DNA of 64,000 nt from Pseudomonas resinovorans NBRC 106553 (GCF_000412695.1 NC_021499.1:5642001-5706000), one strand, 5' to 3'; shown: positions 19,172 through 28,769, counted from the first letter of the stretch. Notes: generated by a model from the sequence alone, not told the origin. Made by a program: numbers and translations.

Positions 19172-20974
19172 ATGTCCGACGCCCTTACCGCCTTCACCCT
19201 GGCCGACTGGCAACAGGCCTACCGCGACCAGCTGCAACCCGCCGACCTGCTGCACGCCCTGCGCCAGCGCCTGAGCGTTGACGACAACGCCTGGATTGCC
19301 CTGGCCAGCGCCCAGCAGCTGGACGACCAGCTCGGCGAACTCGCCGCCCTGCTGGCCTCCGTCGAAGGCAATCGGGAGCGCCTGCCGCTGTACGGCGTGC
19401 CCTTCGCCATCAAGGACAACATCGACGCCGCCGGCTGGACCACCACCGCCGCCTGCCCGGCCTTCGCCTACGCGGCCAGCGAGGACGCCACGGTAGTCGC
19501 CCGCTTGCGCGCAGCCGGCGCCATCCTCATCGGCAAGACCAACCTCGACCAGTTCGCCACCGGCCTGGTGGGCACACGCTCGCCCTATGGCGCGGTCGCC
19601 AACGCCTTCGACCCGGCCTATGTCAGCGGCGGCTCCAGCTCCGGCTCCGCCAGCGTGGTCGCCCGTGGGCTGGTGCCCTTCGCCCTCGGCACCGACACCG
19701 CCGGCTCCGGACGCGTACCGGCCGGGTTCAACAACATAGTCGGGCTGAAACCCACCAAGGGCTGGCTGCCCAACACCGGCCTGGTGCCGGCCTGCCGCAC
19801 CATCGACTGCATCTCGGTGTTCGCCCTGACCGTGGCCGATGCCGAGGCCGTGGCGCGCATCAGTGGCGGCTTCGATGCCCGCGATCCCTACTCCCGACAG
19901 AACCCCAACAGCGCGCCGGTGGGCCTGCCCGCCGCAGCGAAGCTGGCGGTGCCGGACGTACTGGAATTCTTCGGCGACGAGCAGACCCGAGCCGTGTTCG
20001 AAGCGGCCCTGGAACGCCTGCGCGGCCTCGGCGCCGAGATCACCCCGATCGACTTCAGCCCCTTCCGCCAACTGGCCGAGCAGCTCTACCAGGGCCCCTG
20101 GGTGGCCGAGCGCACGGTGGCCGCCGGCGCCATCTTCAGCGACCAGCCCGAGACCATGGACCCGGTGGTGCGCGGCATCCTGGCCAAGGGCCCGGACTAC
20201 AGCGCCTGCGACGCCTACCGCGCCGAGTACCTGCGCGCCGAACTGGCGCGACGCATCAACGACGCCCTCGCGCCCTTCGACGCCCTGGTGGTGCCCACCT
20301 CCCCCACCATCCGCCGCATCGCCGAAATGGCCGAGGAGCCGGTGCGCTACAACGCCCAGTTCGGCACCTACACCAACTTCACCAACTTCGCCGACCTCAG
20401 CGCCCTGGCCCTGCCTGCCGGCTTGCGCGCCGACGGGCTGCCGGCAGGCATCACCCTGCTCGCCCCGGCCTGGCACGACGCCGCCCTCGCCGAATTCGGC
20501 AAGCGCTGGCAGGCCGCCCTCGACCTGCCCCTGGGCGCCACCGGCCGCGCCCTGCCGCCCCAGGCAAGCGCCGCGCAAGCGCCCGGCTGCGTGCGGGTCG
20601 CGGTGGTGGGCGCACACCTCACCGGCATGCCGCTGAATTTCCAGCTCACCCAGCGCAACGCCGTGCTGGTGGAGCAAACCCGTACCGCCGCCGACTACCG
20701 CCTCTTCGCCCTGCCCGGCACGGTGCCGCCCAAGCCGGGCCTGGCCCGCAGCCAGGGCGGCGCGCCGCTGATCGTCGAGCTCTGGGATATTCCCCTGGCG
20801 CGCTTCGGCGAGTTCGTCGCGGAAATCCCGCCGCCGCTGGGCATCGGCAACCTGCAACTGGAAGACGGCCGCTGGGTTAAGGGCTTCATCTGCGAGCCCT
20901 ATGCCCTGGAAGGCGCCCGCGACATCACCGGCTTCGGCGGCTGGCGCGCCTTCATTGCCAGCCAGGCGCGCTGA
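19172..20974 (+). CDS. atzF: Allophanate hydrolase
   Basis: AtzF splits allophanate (urea-1-carboxylate) into two CO2 and two NH3. The 600-residue protein has an N-terminal amidase-signature domain with the Lys-Ser-Ser catalytic triad: Lys in AIKDN, Ser in GGSSSGS and the nucleophile in DTAGSGR. It also has the characteristic C-terminal allophanate hydrolase domain (RVAVVGAHLTGMPLN onward). The start could also be ATG 19157, five residues upstream. No urea carboxylase or cyanuric/biuret hydrolase is in the window, so the source of allophanate is unknown. It is 4 bp from the FCD regulator gene. Confidence 0.92.
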   Translation: MSDALTAFTLADWQQAYRDQLQPADLLHALRQRLSVDDNAWIALASAQQLDDQLGELAALLASVEGNRERLPLYGVPFAIKDNIDAAGWTTTAACPAFAYAASEDATVVARLRAAGAILIGKTNLDQFATGLVGTRSPYGAVANAFDPAYVSGGSSSGSASVVARGLVPFALGTDTAGSGRVPAGFNNIVGLKPTKGWLPNTGLVPACRTIDCISVFALTVADAEAVARISGGFDARDPYSRQNPNSAPVGLPAAAKLAVPDVLEFFGDEQTRAVFEAALERLRGLGAEITPIDFSPFRQLAEQLYQGPWVAERTVAAGAIFSDQPETMDPVVRGILAKGPDYSACDAYRAEYLRAELARRINDALAPFDALVVPTSPTIRRIAEMAEEPVRYNAQFGTYTNFTNFADLSALALPAGLRADGLPAGITLLAPAWHDAALAEFGKRWQAALDLPLGATGRALPPQASAAQAPGCVRVAVVGAHLTGMPLNFQLTQRNAVLVEQTRTAADYRLFALPGTVPPKPGLARSQGGAPLIVELWDIPLARFGEFVAEIPPPLGIGNLQLEDGRWVKGFICEPYALEGARDITGFGGWRAFIASQAR

Positions 20975-20978
20975 GGCC

Positions 20979-21695
20979 ATGGAGCTCGCCAGCCCCCGCA
21001 GTACGCACCAGGAACGCCCCGACAGCCTCGCCGGGCGCATCTACGCCCGGCTCAAGGCCGACATCTGCGAGTTCCGCCTGCTGCCCGGCGACCGTTTCAG
21101 CGAAGGCGACGTGGCCGAACGCATGGCCGCCAGCCGCACGCCGGTGCGCCAGGCCCTGCACCGCCTGGAGCGCGAAGGCTACCTGGAGGTGCGGTTTCGC
21201 AGCGGCTGGCAGGTGAAGGCCTTCGACTTCGACCATTTCGAGGAGCTCTACGAGTTGCGCATCGTCCTCGAACTGGAGGCGGTACGGCGCCACTGCACGC
21301 GCCCCACCGAGGAGCAACCCGAAGCACTGCAACGGCTCAGTCGCACCTGGATAGTGCAACCGCAACTGGACGACGGCTTCGAGGTGTCGCGACTGGACGA
21401 GGATTTTCACTGCAACCTGGTGGAAGCCGCCGGCAATCGCGAGATGGCCCGTATCCACCGGGAAGTCAGCGAAAAGATCCGCATCATCCGCCGCCTCGAC
21501 TTCACCCAGGCCCCCCGCATCGATGCCACCTACGCCGAACACGGGGCGATTCTGCGGGCCATCGCCGAGCGTCGCTGCGAAGAGGCACAGCAATTGCTGA
21601 GGACCCATATCGAAACCAGCAAGGCCGAAGTACGCAAGATCACCCTGCACATGTTGCACAGCGCTCGGCAGAGACCGCAGCCCGCCCAAGGGTGA
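20979..21695 (+). CDS. GntR-family (FCD-type) transcriptional regulator
   Basis: The 238-residue protein has an N-terminal winged helix (VAERMAASRTPVRQALHRLE). Its C-terminal FCD ligand domain shows the metal-binding pattern DEDFH...H...H. It starts 4 bp after atzF and precedes urtA by 84 bp, so it probably controls allophanate or urea-related use. The ligand is not known. Its own transcript carries the CTTGGATACAAG palindrome, which suggests autoregulation. Confidence 0.88.
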   Translation: MELASPRSTHQERPDSLAGRIYARLKADICEFRLLPGDRFSEGDVAERMAASRTPVRQALHRLEREGYLEVRFRSGWQVKAFDFDHFEELYELRIVLELEAVRRHCTRPTEEQPEALQRLSRTWIVQPQLDDGFEVSRLDEDFHCNLVEAAGNREMARIHREVSEKIRIIRRLDFTQAPRIDATYAEHGAILRAIAERRCEEAQQLLRTHIETSKAEVRKITLHMLHSARQRPQPAQG

Positions 21696-21779
21696 CGAGG
21701 AAGACCCTTTGAAAACTGCCCGGACAACAGACCAATAAACGCAGTGACTTCAAATACTCGAGAGAATGGAGACCGCCCC

Positions 21780-23045
21780 ATGCAACGTCGCAGCCTGATC
21801 AAGGCCTTCACCCTTTCCGCATCCATCGCCGCCATGGGCATGTCCTGGACGATCCAGGCGGCCGAGACCATCAAGGTCGGCATCCTGCACTCCCTCTCCG
21901 GCACCATGGCGATCTCCGAGACCTCGCTCAAAGACATGGCGCTGATGACCATCGACGAGATCAACGCCAAGGGCGGGGTCAACGGCAAGCAACTGGAAGC
22001 GGTGGTGGTGGACCCGGCCTCCAACTGGCCGCTGTTCGCCGAAAAGGCCCGCCAACTGCTGACCAAGGACAAGGTGGACGTAGTCTTCGGCTGCTGGACC
22101 TCGGTGTCGCGCAAGTCCGTGCTGCCGGTGTTCGAGGAACTCAACGGCCTGCTCTTCTACCCGGTGCAGTACGAGGGTGAGGAACTCTCGCCGAACGTCT
22201 TCTACACCGGCGCCGCGCCGAACCAGCAGGCCATCCCGGCGGTGGAATACCTGATGAGCGAAGACGGCGGCAGCGCCAAGCGCTTCTTCCTGCTGGGCAC
22301 CGACTACGTCTACCCGCGCACCACCAACAAGATCCTGCGCAGCTTCCTGCACAGCAAGGGCGTCGCCGACAAGGACATCGAAGAGGTCTACACCCCCTTC
22401 GGCCACAGCGACTACCAGACCATCGTCGCCAACATCAAGAAGTTCTCCGCCGGCGGCAAGACCGCGGTGATCTCCACCGTCAACGGCGACTCCAACGTGC
22501 CCTTCTACAAGGAACTGGCCAACCAGGGCCTGGAAGCCACCGACGTGCCGGTGGTGGCCTTCTCGGTGGGCGAAGAGGAACTGCGCGGCATCGACACCAA
22601 GCCGCTGGTGGGCCACCTGGCCGCCTGGAACTACTTCGAGTCGGTGGATAACCCGGTCAATGGCAAGTTCGTCGAGCAGTGGAAGGCCTACGCCAAGGCC
22701 AAGAACCTGCCCAACTACCAGACCGCGGTGACCAACGACCCGATGGAAGCCACCTACGTCGGCATCAACATGTGGGCCCAGGCCGTGGAAAAGGCCGGCA
22801 CCACCGATGTGGACAAGGTCCGCGAAGCCCTGGCCGGCCAGACCTTCGCCGCGCCGTCCGGCTACACCCTGACCATGGACAAGACCAACCACCACCTGCA
22901 CAAGCCGGTGATGATCGGCGAGATCCAGGACGACGGTCAGTTCTCTGTGGTCTGGCAGACCGAAGGGCCGCTGCGCGCCCAGCCCTGGAGCCCCTTCATC
23001 GACGGCAACGACAAGAAGCCGGACTACGCGGTGAAGAGCAACTGA
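21780..23045 (+). CDS. urtA: Urea ABC transporter substrate-binding protein
   Basis: UrtA captures urea in the periplasm for the UrtBCDE importer. The 421-residue protein has a signal peptide (residues 1 to about 27, ending IQA-AE). It starts with the family sequence TIKVGILHSLSGTMAISE and has the Peripla_BP_5-type fold. The ATG at 21780 is preceded by GGAGA. An 84-bp gap after the regulator could hold an extra promoter, but I saw only weak boxes. A GC-rich inverted repeat separates it from urtB. Confidence 0.96.
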   Translation: MQRRSLIKAFTLSASIAAMGMSWTIQAAETIKVGILHSLSGTMAISETSLKDMALMTIDEINAKGGVNGKQLEAVVVDPASNWPLFAEKARQLLTKDKVDVVFGCWTSVSRKSVLPVFEELNGLLFYPVQYEGEELSPNVFYTGAAPNQQAIPAVEYLMSEDGGSAKRFFLLGTDYVYPRTTNKILRSFLHSKGVADKDIEEVYTPFGHSDYQTIVANIKKFSAGGKTAVISTVNGDSNVPFYKELANQGLEATDVPVVAFSVGEEELRGIDTKPLVGHLAAWNYFESVDNPVNGKFVEQWKAYAKAKNLPNYQTAVTNDPMEATYVGINMWAQAVEKAGTTDVDKVREALAGQTFAAPSGYTLTMDKTNHHLHKPVMIGEIQDDGQFSVVWQTEGPLRAQPWSPFIDGNDKKPDYAVKSN

Positions 23046-23060
23046 GCCGAATGAGGACAC

Positions 23061-23177
23061 CCTCACCCCTAGCCCCTCTCCCGAAGCGAGAGGGGAACCG
23101 TTCGGAGTCACGGGGAAGCACGGTGTCCGACGCAACGTCACCCCTCTCCCCATGGGAGAGGGGCCGGGGGTGAGGGC
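23061..23177. repeat. Dispersed repeat family C, inverted pair
   Basis: CCCTCACCCCTAGCCCCTCTCCC at the left and GGGAGAGGGGCCGGGGGTGAGGG at the right flank about 70 bp, with an internal GAGAGGGG/CCCCTCTCCC pairing. Shorter relatives are at 45463 and 55713. It lies between urtA and urtB, where it could allow higher expression of the binding protein than of the permeases. Confidence 0.7.
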
Positions 23178-23227
23178 GGTGTCAGCCGGCACAGCCCCCT
23201 CCTCCTGCCCTGAACCAGGACCACCCA

Positions 23228-24796
23228 ATGCCGAAAGTCCTCCACCGAATCCTCCTCGCCCTGGCCCTGCTGCTTCCCCTGCAAGCACTGGCCGGCGACG
23301 CCAACGACTTCGCCGGCGCCAACCCGGCGCAGCAGGCGAAGCTGTTGGAACGCTGGGCCGCCGAGCCCGACGCCGCGCGCCAACCGCTGCTGGACGCCCT
23401 GCAGCAAGGCCGCTTCGCCATCGACGCCAAGCTCGCCTACCTCGAACAGGACGGCGCCTACCAGGCCGCCGAAGGTGACGCCGCCCCTGTCGGCGCGCCG
23501 AAGAAACTGCGCCTGAACAACCGCCTGCGCGGCCTGCTGAACACCGCCCAGGCCAGCCACCAGTTGCTCGCCGCCGATCCCACCGCCCGCCTGGAAGGGG
23601 CGCGCCAGCTGCAGAAGAGCGCCAAGCCTGCGCAATTGCCGCTGCTCAACCAGCGCATGGCGGCCGAGGAAGACGCCGGCGTGCGCGACGCCCTCTCCCT
23701 GGCCCTGGCCAACCTGCAGCTGGTTGACCCGGACCCGGCGATCCGTCTGAACGCCGTGCGCCTGCTCGGCGAAACCGGCGACCCGCTGGCCCGTACCCGC
23801 CTGGAGGCCCTGCTCGAACCGGGCGTGGAAGCCGACACCGCGGTACGCACCGCCGCCGAGACCAGCCTGGCCCAGGTCAAGCGCCGGCTGCTGGTGGGCG
23901 ACCTGCTGGGCCAGGCCTTCAGCGGCCTGTCCCTCGGCTCGATCCTGCTGCTGGCGGCCCTCGGCCTGGCCATCACCTTCGGCCTGCTGGGGGTGATCAA
24001 CATGGCCCACGGCGAGATGCTGATGCTCGGCGCCTACACCACCTACATGGTGCAACTGGGCTTCCAGCGCCTGGCCCCGGAGGCGCTTGCCCTCTACCCG
24101 CTGGTGGCCCTGCCGGCGGCCTTCCTGGTCACCGCCCTGGTGGGCATGGCCCTGGAACGCACGGTGATCCGCCACCTCTACGGCCGGCCGCTGGAAACCT
24201 TGCTGGCCACCTGGGGCATCAGCCTGATCCTGATCCAGCTGGTGCGGGTGATCTTCGGCGCGCAGAACGTCGAAGTGGCCAACCCGGCCTGGCTCTCCGG
24301 CGGCATACAGGTGCTGCCCAACCTGGTGCTGCCCTACAACCGCATCGTCATCATCGGCTTCGCCCTGTTCGTGGTGGCCCTCACCTGGCTGCTGCTGAAC
24401 AAGACCCGCCTGGGCCTCAACGTCCGCGCCGTCACCCAGAACCGCAACATGGCCGCCTGCTGCGGCGTGCCCACCGGCCGCGTGGACATGCTCGCCTTCG
24501 GCCTCGGCTCGGGCATCGCCGGCCTCGGCGGCGTGGCCCTGAGCCAGATCGGCAACGTCGGCCCGGAACTCGGCCAGGGCTACATCATCGACTCGTTCCT
24601 GGTGGTGGTGCTGGGCGGCGTCGGCCAACTGGCCGGCAGCGTCATGGCGGCCTTCGGCCTTGGCGTGGCGAACAAGATCCTGGAACCTGCGATCGGCGCC
24701 GTGCTGGGCAAGATCCTCATCCTGGCGCTGATCATCCTCTTCATCCAGAAGCGGCCCCAGGGCCTCTTCGCTCTCAAGGGACGGGTGATCGACTGA
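23228..24796 (+). CDS. urtB: Urea ABC transporter permease UrtB
   Basis: UrtB is one of two membrane subunits of the urea importer. The 522-residue protein has a signal-like N-terminus and a long periplasmic helical region (about 25-220), a feature of UrtB not found in LivH. A LivH-type permease domain follows, with eight or so helices (AITFGLLGVINMAHGEMLMLG near the domain start). It overlaps urtC by one base (TGATG). Confidence 0.95.
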   Translation: MPKVLHRILLALALLLPLQALAGDANDFAGANPAQQAKLLERWAAEPDAARQPLLDALQQGRFAIDAKLAYLEQDGAYQAAEGDAAPVGAPKKLRLNNRLRGLLNTAQASHQLLAADPTARLEGARQLQKSAKPAQLPLLNQRMAAEEDAGVRDALSLALANLQLVDPDPAIRLNAVRLLGETGDPLARTRLEALLEPGVEADTAVRTAAETSLAQVKRRLLVGDLLGQAFSGLSLGSILLLAALGLAITFGLLGVINMAHGEMLMLGAYTTYMVQLGFQRLAPEALALYPLVALPAAFLVTALVGMALERTVIRHLYGRPLETLLATWGISLILIQLVRVIFGAQNVEVANPAWLSGGIQVLPNLVLPYNRIVIIGFALFVVALTWLLLNKTRLGLNVRAVTQNRNMAACCGVPTGRVDMLAFGLGSGIAGLGGVALSQIGNVGPELGQGYIIDSFLVVVLGGVGQLAGSVMAAFGLGVANKILEPAIGAVLGKILILALIILFIQKRPQGLFALKGRVID

Positions 24797-25884
24797 TGAC
24801 TCAACCACTCAACCAGACCCTGCTCGCCCGCGCCACGGCCACCCTCGGCCCACGCGCCTCACTGGCCATCGGCCTGGTGGCGCTCGCCTTCCTGCTGGCC
24901 CTGCCGCTGCTGCACCTGCTGCCGGCGGACAATCCGCTGCAGGTCTCGGCCTACACCCTGACCCTGGTGGGCAAGATCCTCTGCTACGCCATCGTCGCCC
25001 TGGCCCTGGACCTGGTCTGGGGCTACGCGGGGCTGCTGTCTCTCGGCCACGGATTGTTCTTCGCCCTCGGCGGCTACGCCATGGGCATGTACCTGATGCG
25101 CCAGACCGCCGGCGACGGCCTGCCGGCCTTCATGAGTTTCCTCGCCTGGACCGAGCTACCCTGGTACTGGGCCGGCACCCAGCACTTCCTCTGGGCGATG
25201 TGCCTGGTGGTGCTGGCGCCCGGTCTGCTGGCCCTGGTGTTCGGCTTCTTCGCCTTCCGCTCGCGGATCAAGGGCGTGTACTTCTCGATCATGACCCAGG
25301 CCCTGACCTTCGCCGGCATGCTGCTGTTCTTCCGCAACGAGACCGGCTTCGGCGGCAACAACGGCTTCACCGACTTCAAGCGCATCCTCGGCTTCGACAT
25401 CACGGCGCCGGGCACCCGCGCCGTGCTCTTCCTCGCCACCGTGGCGCTGCTGGTGGGCAGCCTGCTGCTGGGCTGGCGCCTGGCCCGGAGCAAGTTCGGC
25501 CGGGTACTCACCGCCCTGCGCGACGCCGAGAACCGCCTGATGTTCTGCGGCTACGACCCGCGCGGCTACAAGCTGTTCATCTGGGTGCTGTCGGCGGTGC
25601 TCTGTGGCCTGGCCGGCGCCCTCTACGTGCCCCAGGTGGGCATCATCAACCCCAGCGAGATGTCGCCCACCAACTCCATCGAGGCGGCCGTGTGGGTGGC
25701 GCTCGGCGGGCGTGGCTCGCTGATCGGCCCGCTGCTCGGCGCGGGCCTGGTCAATGGCATGAAGAGCTGGTTCACCGTGGCCTTCCCGGAGTACTGGCTG
25801 TTCTTCCTCGGCGCCCTGTTCATCCTGGTCACCCTGTACCTGCCCAAGGGCGTGATCGGCCTGGTGAACAAGGGGGACAAGTAA
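24796..25884 (+). CDS. urtC: Urea ABC transporter permease UrtC
   Basis: UrtC is the second permease, related to LivM. The 362 residues include about ten membrane helices and the conserved cytoplasmic coupling region (VLTALRDAENRLMFCGYDPRGYK). Start and stop codons overlap those of urtB and abut urtD, so translation is probably coupled. Confidence 0.95.
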   Translation: MTQPLNQTLLARATATLGPRASLAIGLVALAFLLALPLLHLLPADNPLQVSAYTLTLVGKILCYAIVALALDLVWGYAGLLSLGHGLFFALGGYAMGMYLMRQTAGDGLPAFMSFLAWTELPWYWAGTQHFLWAMCLVVLAPGLLALVFGFFAFRSRIKGVYFSIMTQALTFAGMLLFFRNETGFGGNNGFTDFKRILGFDITAPGTRAVLFLATVALLVGSLLLGWRLARSKFGRVLTALRDAENRLMFCGYDPRGYKLFIWVLSAVLCGLAGALYVPQVGIINPSEMSPTNSIEAAVWVALGGRGSLIGPLLGAGLVNGMKSWFTVAFPEYWLFFLGALFILVTLYLPKGVIGLVNKGDK

Positions 25885-26745
25885 ATGCGTGCAGCCCCGG
25901 TACCCGAACTCATGCTCGAACCCGCCTATGATCCCAACCGCGATGCCGGCAGCGGCCGCGACTCGCTGGGCCTCGGCCGCGTCGCCGGCCAGGGCCTGGA
26001 CGTGCGCCACGGCACCATCCTCACCCTGGAAGACATCAGCGTCAGCTTCGACGGCTTCAAGGCCCTGCGCGAGCTGAACCTCTACATAGGCGTGGGCGAG
26101 CTGCGCTGCATCATCGGCCCCAACGGCGCGGGCAAGACCACGCTGATGGACGTGATCACCGGCAAGACCCGCCCCGACACCGGCAAGGCCTGGTTCGGCG
26201 AAACCTTCGACCTGACCCGCATGAGCGAGGTGGAAATCGCCCAGGCCGGCATCGGCCGCAAGTTCCAGAAGCCCACGGTGTTCGAGGCCCTCAGCGTGTT
26301 CGAGAACCTCGAACTGGCGCAGAAGACCGACAAGTCGGTGTGGGCCAGCCTGCGCGCGAAGCTCTCCGGCGAACAGAAGGACCGCATCGACGAAGTGCTC
26401 GCGGTGATCCGCCTGGAGGCCTCGCGCAATCGCCCGGCGGGCCTGCTCTCCCACGGCCAGAAGCAGTTCCTGGAGATCGGCATGCTGCTGATGCAGGACC
26501 CGCAGTTGCTGTTGCTCGACGAGCCGGTGGCCGGCATGACCGACGCCGAAACCGAGTTCACCGCCGAACTGTTCAAGGCGCTCAAGGGCCAGCACTCGCT
26601 GATGGTGGTGGAGCACGACATGGGCTTCGTCGGCTCCATCGCCGACCACGTCACCGTGCTGCACCAGGGCCACGTGCTGGCCGAGGGTTCGCTGGCCGAC
26701 GTGCAGGCCAACGAGCAGGTGATCGAGGTCTACCTCGGCCGCTGA
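25885..26745 (+). CDS. urtD: Urea ABC transporter ATP-binding protein UrtD
   Basis: UrtD is the LivG-type ATPase of the importer. The 286-residue protein has Walker A (GPNGAGKTT), a signature region (LLSHGQKQFLEIGMLL), Walker B (LLLLDEPVAGM) and the H-loop (VVEHDMGFV). About 45 N-terminal residues before the ATPase core are longer than in LivG. The ATG follows the urtC stop directly. Confidence 0.95.
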   Translation: MRAAPVPELMLEPAYDPNRDAGSGRDSLGLGRVAGQGLDVRHGTILTLEDISVSFDGFKALRELNLYIGVGELRCIIGPNGAGKTTLMDVITGKTRPDTGKAWFGETFDLTRMSEVEIAQAGIGRKFQKPTVFEALSVFENLELAQKTDKSVWASLRAKLSGEQKDRIDEVLAVIRLEASRNRPAGLLSHGQKQFLEIGMLLMQDPQLLLLDEPVAGMTDAETEFTAELFKALKGQHSLMVVEHDMGFVGSIADHVTVLHQGHVLAEGSLADVQANEQVIEVYLGR

Positions 26746-26760
26746 ATCGGCAACCCAATC

Positions 26761-26835
26761 CGTAGGGTGGATGACGCTTTTTTCATCCACCAGGCGCACG
26801 GCACGGTGGATCGATGAAGCGCGATCCACCCTGCG
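26761..26835. repeat. REP family A variant, inverted pair between urtD and urtE
   Basis: CGTAGGGTGGATGA...TCATCCACC and a right half ending GATCCACCCTGCG form a long hairpin. The core is GGTGGAT rather than GTTGGGT, a sub-family also seen at 37067. It fills the only sizeable gap inside urtBCDE. Confidence 0.65.
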
Positions 26836-26853
26836 CAAAGACAAGGACAACAC

Positions 26854-27552
26854 ATGCTGACAGTCGACAAGCTCCACCAGTACTACGGCGGCAGCCACAT
26901 CCTCCGCGGCCTGTCCTTCGAGGCGAAGGTGGGCGAAGTCACCTGCCTGCTCGGGCGCAACGGGGTGGGCAAGACCACCCTGCTGAAATGCCTGATGGGC
27001 CTGATCCCGGCCAAGGAAGGCGCGGTGAACTGGGAAGGCCGCGCCATCACCGGCTTCAAGCCGCACCAGCGGGTGCACGCCGGCATCGCCTATGTCCCCC
27101 AGGGCCGCGAGATATTCCCGCGCCTGACGGTGGAAGAGAACCTGCTGATGGGGCTCTCCCGCTTCAGCGCCAAGGACGCCAAGGCGGTGCCGGAGTCCAT
27201 CTACGAGCTCTTCCCGGTGCTGCGCGAGATGAAGCAGCGCCGGGGCGGCGACCTCTCCGGCGGCCAGCAGCAACAACTCGCCATCGGCCGCGCCCTGGCC
27301 AGCCAGCCGCGCCTGCTGATCCTCGACGAGCCCACCGAAGGCATCCAGCCCTCGGTGATCAAGGAGATCGGCGCGGTGATCCGCAAACTCGCCGAGCGCG
27401 GCGACATGGCCATCCTGCTGGTGGAGCAGTTCTACGACTTCGCCGCCGAGCTGGCCGACCAGTACCTGGTGATGAGCCGTGGCGAAATCATCCAGCAAGG
27501 CCGTGGCGAAAACATGGAAACCGAAGGCGTACGCGGCCTGGTGACCATCTAG
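26854..27552 (+). CDS. urtE: Urea ABC transporter ATP-binding protein UrtE
   Basis: UrtE is the LivF-type ATPase of the urea importer. The 232 residues show Walker A (GRNGVGKTT), the signature DLSGGQQQQLAIGRAL, Walker B (LLILDEPTEGI) and an H-loop variant LLVEQFYDF, as normal for LivF/UrtE. It is separated from urtD by an REP pair and from ureD by another repeat unit. Confidence 0.95.
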   Translation: MLTVDKLHQYYGGSHILRGLSFEAKVGEVTCLLGRNGVGKTTLLKCLMGLIPAKEGAVNWEGRAITGFKPHQRVHAGIAYVPQGREIFPRLTVEENLLMGLSRFSAKDAKAVPESIYELFPVLREMKQRRGGDLSGGQQQQLAIGRALASQPRLLILDEPTEGIQPSVIKEIGAVIRKLAERGDMAILLVEQFYDFAAELADQYLVMSRGEIIQQGRGENMETEGVRGLVTI

Positions 27553-27580
27553 AATCGCGCCCTACGAATTCATTGCACCG

Positions 27581-27617
27581 CGTGGGTTACGCCGCTTCGC
27601 GGCTAACCCACCCTACA
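27581..27617. repeat. REP family A, partial unit between urtE and ureD
   Basis: GTGGGTTACGCCGCTTCGCGGCTAACCCAC is a self-complementary core followed by CCTAC, the reversed GTAG head. It is the right half of the kind of pair found at 29743. Confidence 0.65.
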
Positions 27618-27627
27618 AGAACGCCCC

Positions 27628-28467
27628 ATGAACGCACCTGCCAACACCGCCCTGTTCACCCCCAGCTGGCACGCCGAGCTGGAGCTGGCCTATGCCCTGG
27701 ACGGCGCCACCACACGCCCGGTGCTGCGCCGCCACCAGGGCCCGCTGCGGGTGCAGAAGCACCTGCACGCCGAGGGCCCGCAAGTGTGCCAGCACATCAT
27801 CGTCCACCCGCCCGGCGGCATCGCCGGCGGTGACCGCCTGGACCTCTCCGCCCGCGTCGGCGAAGGCGCCTGGGCCCAGCTCACCAGCCCCGGTGCGGCC
27901 AAGTGGTACCGCGCCGCCGGTCCCGCGTTCCAGACCCTCGCCCTCAACGTCGAGGCCGGCGCCACCCTGGAATGGTTGCCCCAGGAGACCATCGTCTTCT
28001 CCGGCGCTCAGGCCGAGCTTGCCACCCGCATCGAGCTGATCGGCGACGCCCGATTGTTCTACTGGGACATGGTCGCCCTCGGCCGCCCGGCGGCCGGCGA
28101 GCGCTTCGCCGAAGGGCACTTCCAGGCGCAACTGGACATCCGCCGCGACGGCCAGCTGCTCTGGCACGAACGCCAGCGCATCGAGGGCGCCGACGGCCTG
28201 CTGGACTCGCCCATCGGCCTGGCTGGCCAGCCGGTGTTCGCCACCCTGATCGTCACCGGCGAAATCGACCCCGAACTGCTCGAACGCTGCCGCGAACGGC
28301 CCTGTGCCGGACGCGGCGACCTGACCCCACTGCCCGGCCTGCTGGTGGCCCGCTGCCTCGCCCCCGAGGCGCTGCACGCCCGCGCCTGGCTGATCGACCT
28401 CTGGCGCCTGTTGCGCCCTGCCCTGCTCGGCCGCGAGGCCCTGCTGCCGCGTATCTGGAGTACCTGA
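27628..28467 (+). CDS. ureD: Urease accessory protein UreD
   Basis: UreD binds apo-urease and, with UreF and UreG, delivers Ni(II) to the active site. The 279-residue product shows family motifs: [13 protein letters not shown], the [12 protein letters not shown] segment and [14 protein letters not shown]. It overlaps ureA by one base (TGATG). The first 17 residues are less conserved but the ATG has a reasonable context. Confidence 0.95.
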   Translation: MNAPANTALFTPSWHAELELAYALDGATTRPVLRRHQGPLRVQKHLHAEGPQVCQHIIVHPPGGIAGGDRLDLSARVGEGAWAQLTSPGAAKWYRAAGPAFQTLALNVEAGATLEWLPQETIVFSGAQAELATRIELIGDARLFYWDMVALGRPAAGERFAEGHFQAQLDIRRDGQLLWHERQRIEGADGLLDSPIGLAGQPVFATLIVTGEIDPELLERCRERPCAGRGDLTPLPGLLVARCLAPEALHARAWLIDLWRLLRPALLGREALLPRIWST

Positions 28468-28769
28468 TGGACCTCACCCCCCGTGAAAAAGACAAGCTGC
28501 TGATCTTCACCGCCGGCCTGGTGGCCGAGCGGCGCCTGGCCCGTGGCCTGAAGCTCAACTACCCGGAAGCCATGGCGCTGATCTCTGCCGCCCTGCTGGA
28601 GGGCGCCCGCGACGGCCGCACCGTGGCCGAGCTGATGCACTACGGCACCACCCTGCTTTCCCGTGACCAGGTGATGGAAGGGGTGCCGGAGATGATCCCG
28701 GAGATCCAGATCGAGGCCACCTTCCCGGATGGCACCAAGCTAGTAACCGTCCACCAACCAATCGCCTGA
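28467..28769 (+). CDS. ureA: Urease gamma subunit
   Basis: UreA is the small structural subunit of the nickel urease. The 100-residue sequence [20 protein letters not shown]...[12 protein letters not shown] is diagnostic. Its start codon overlaps the ureD stop. It is followed not by ureB but by a 156-bp gap and an acetyltransferase gene, as in PAO1. Confidence 0.97.
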   Translation: MDLTPREKDKLLIFTAGLVAERRLARGLKLNYPEAMALISAALLEGARDGRTVAELMHYGTTLLSRDQVMEGVPEMIPEIQIEATFPDGTKLVTVHQPIA

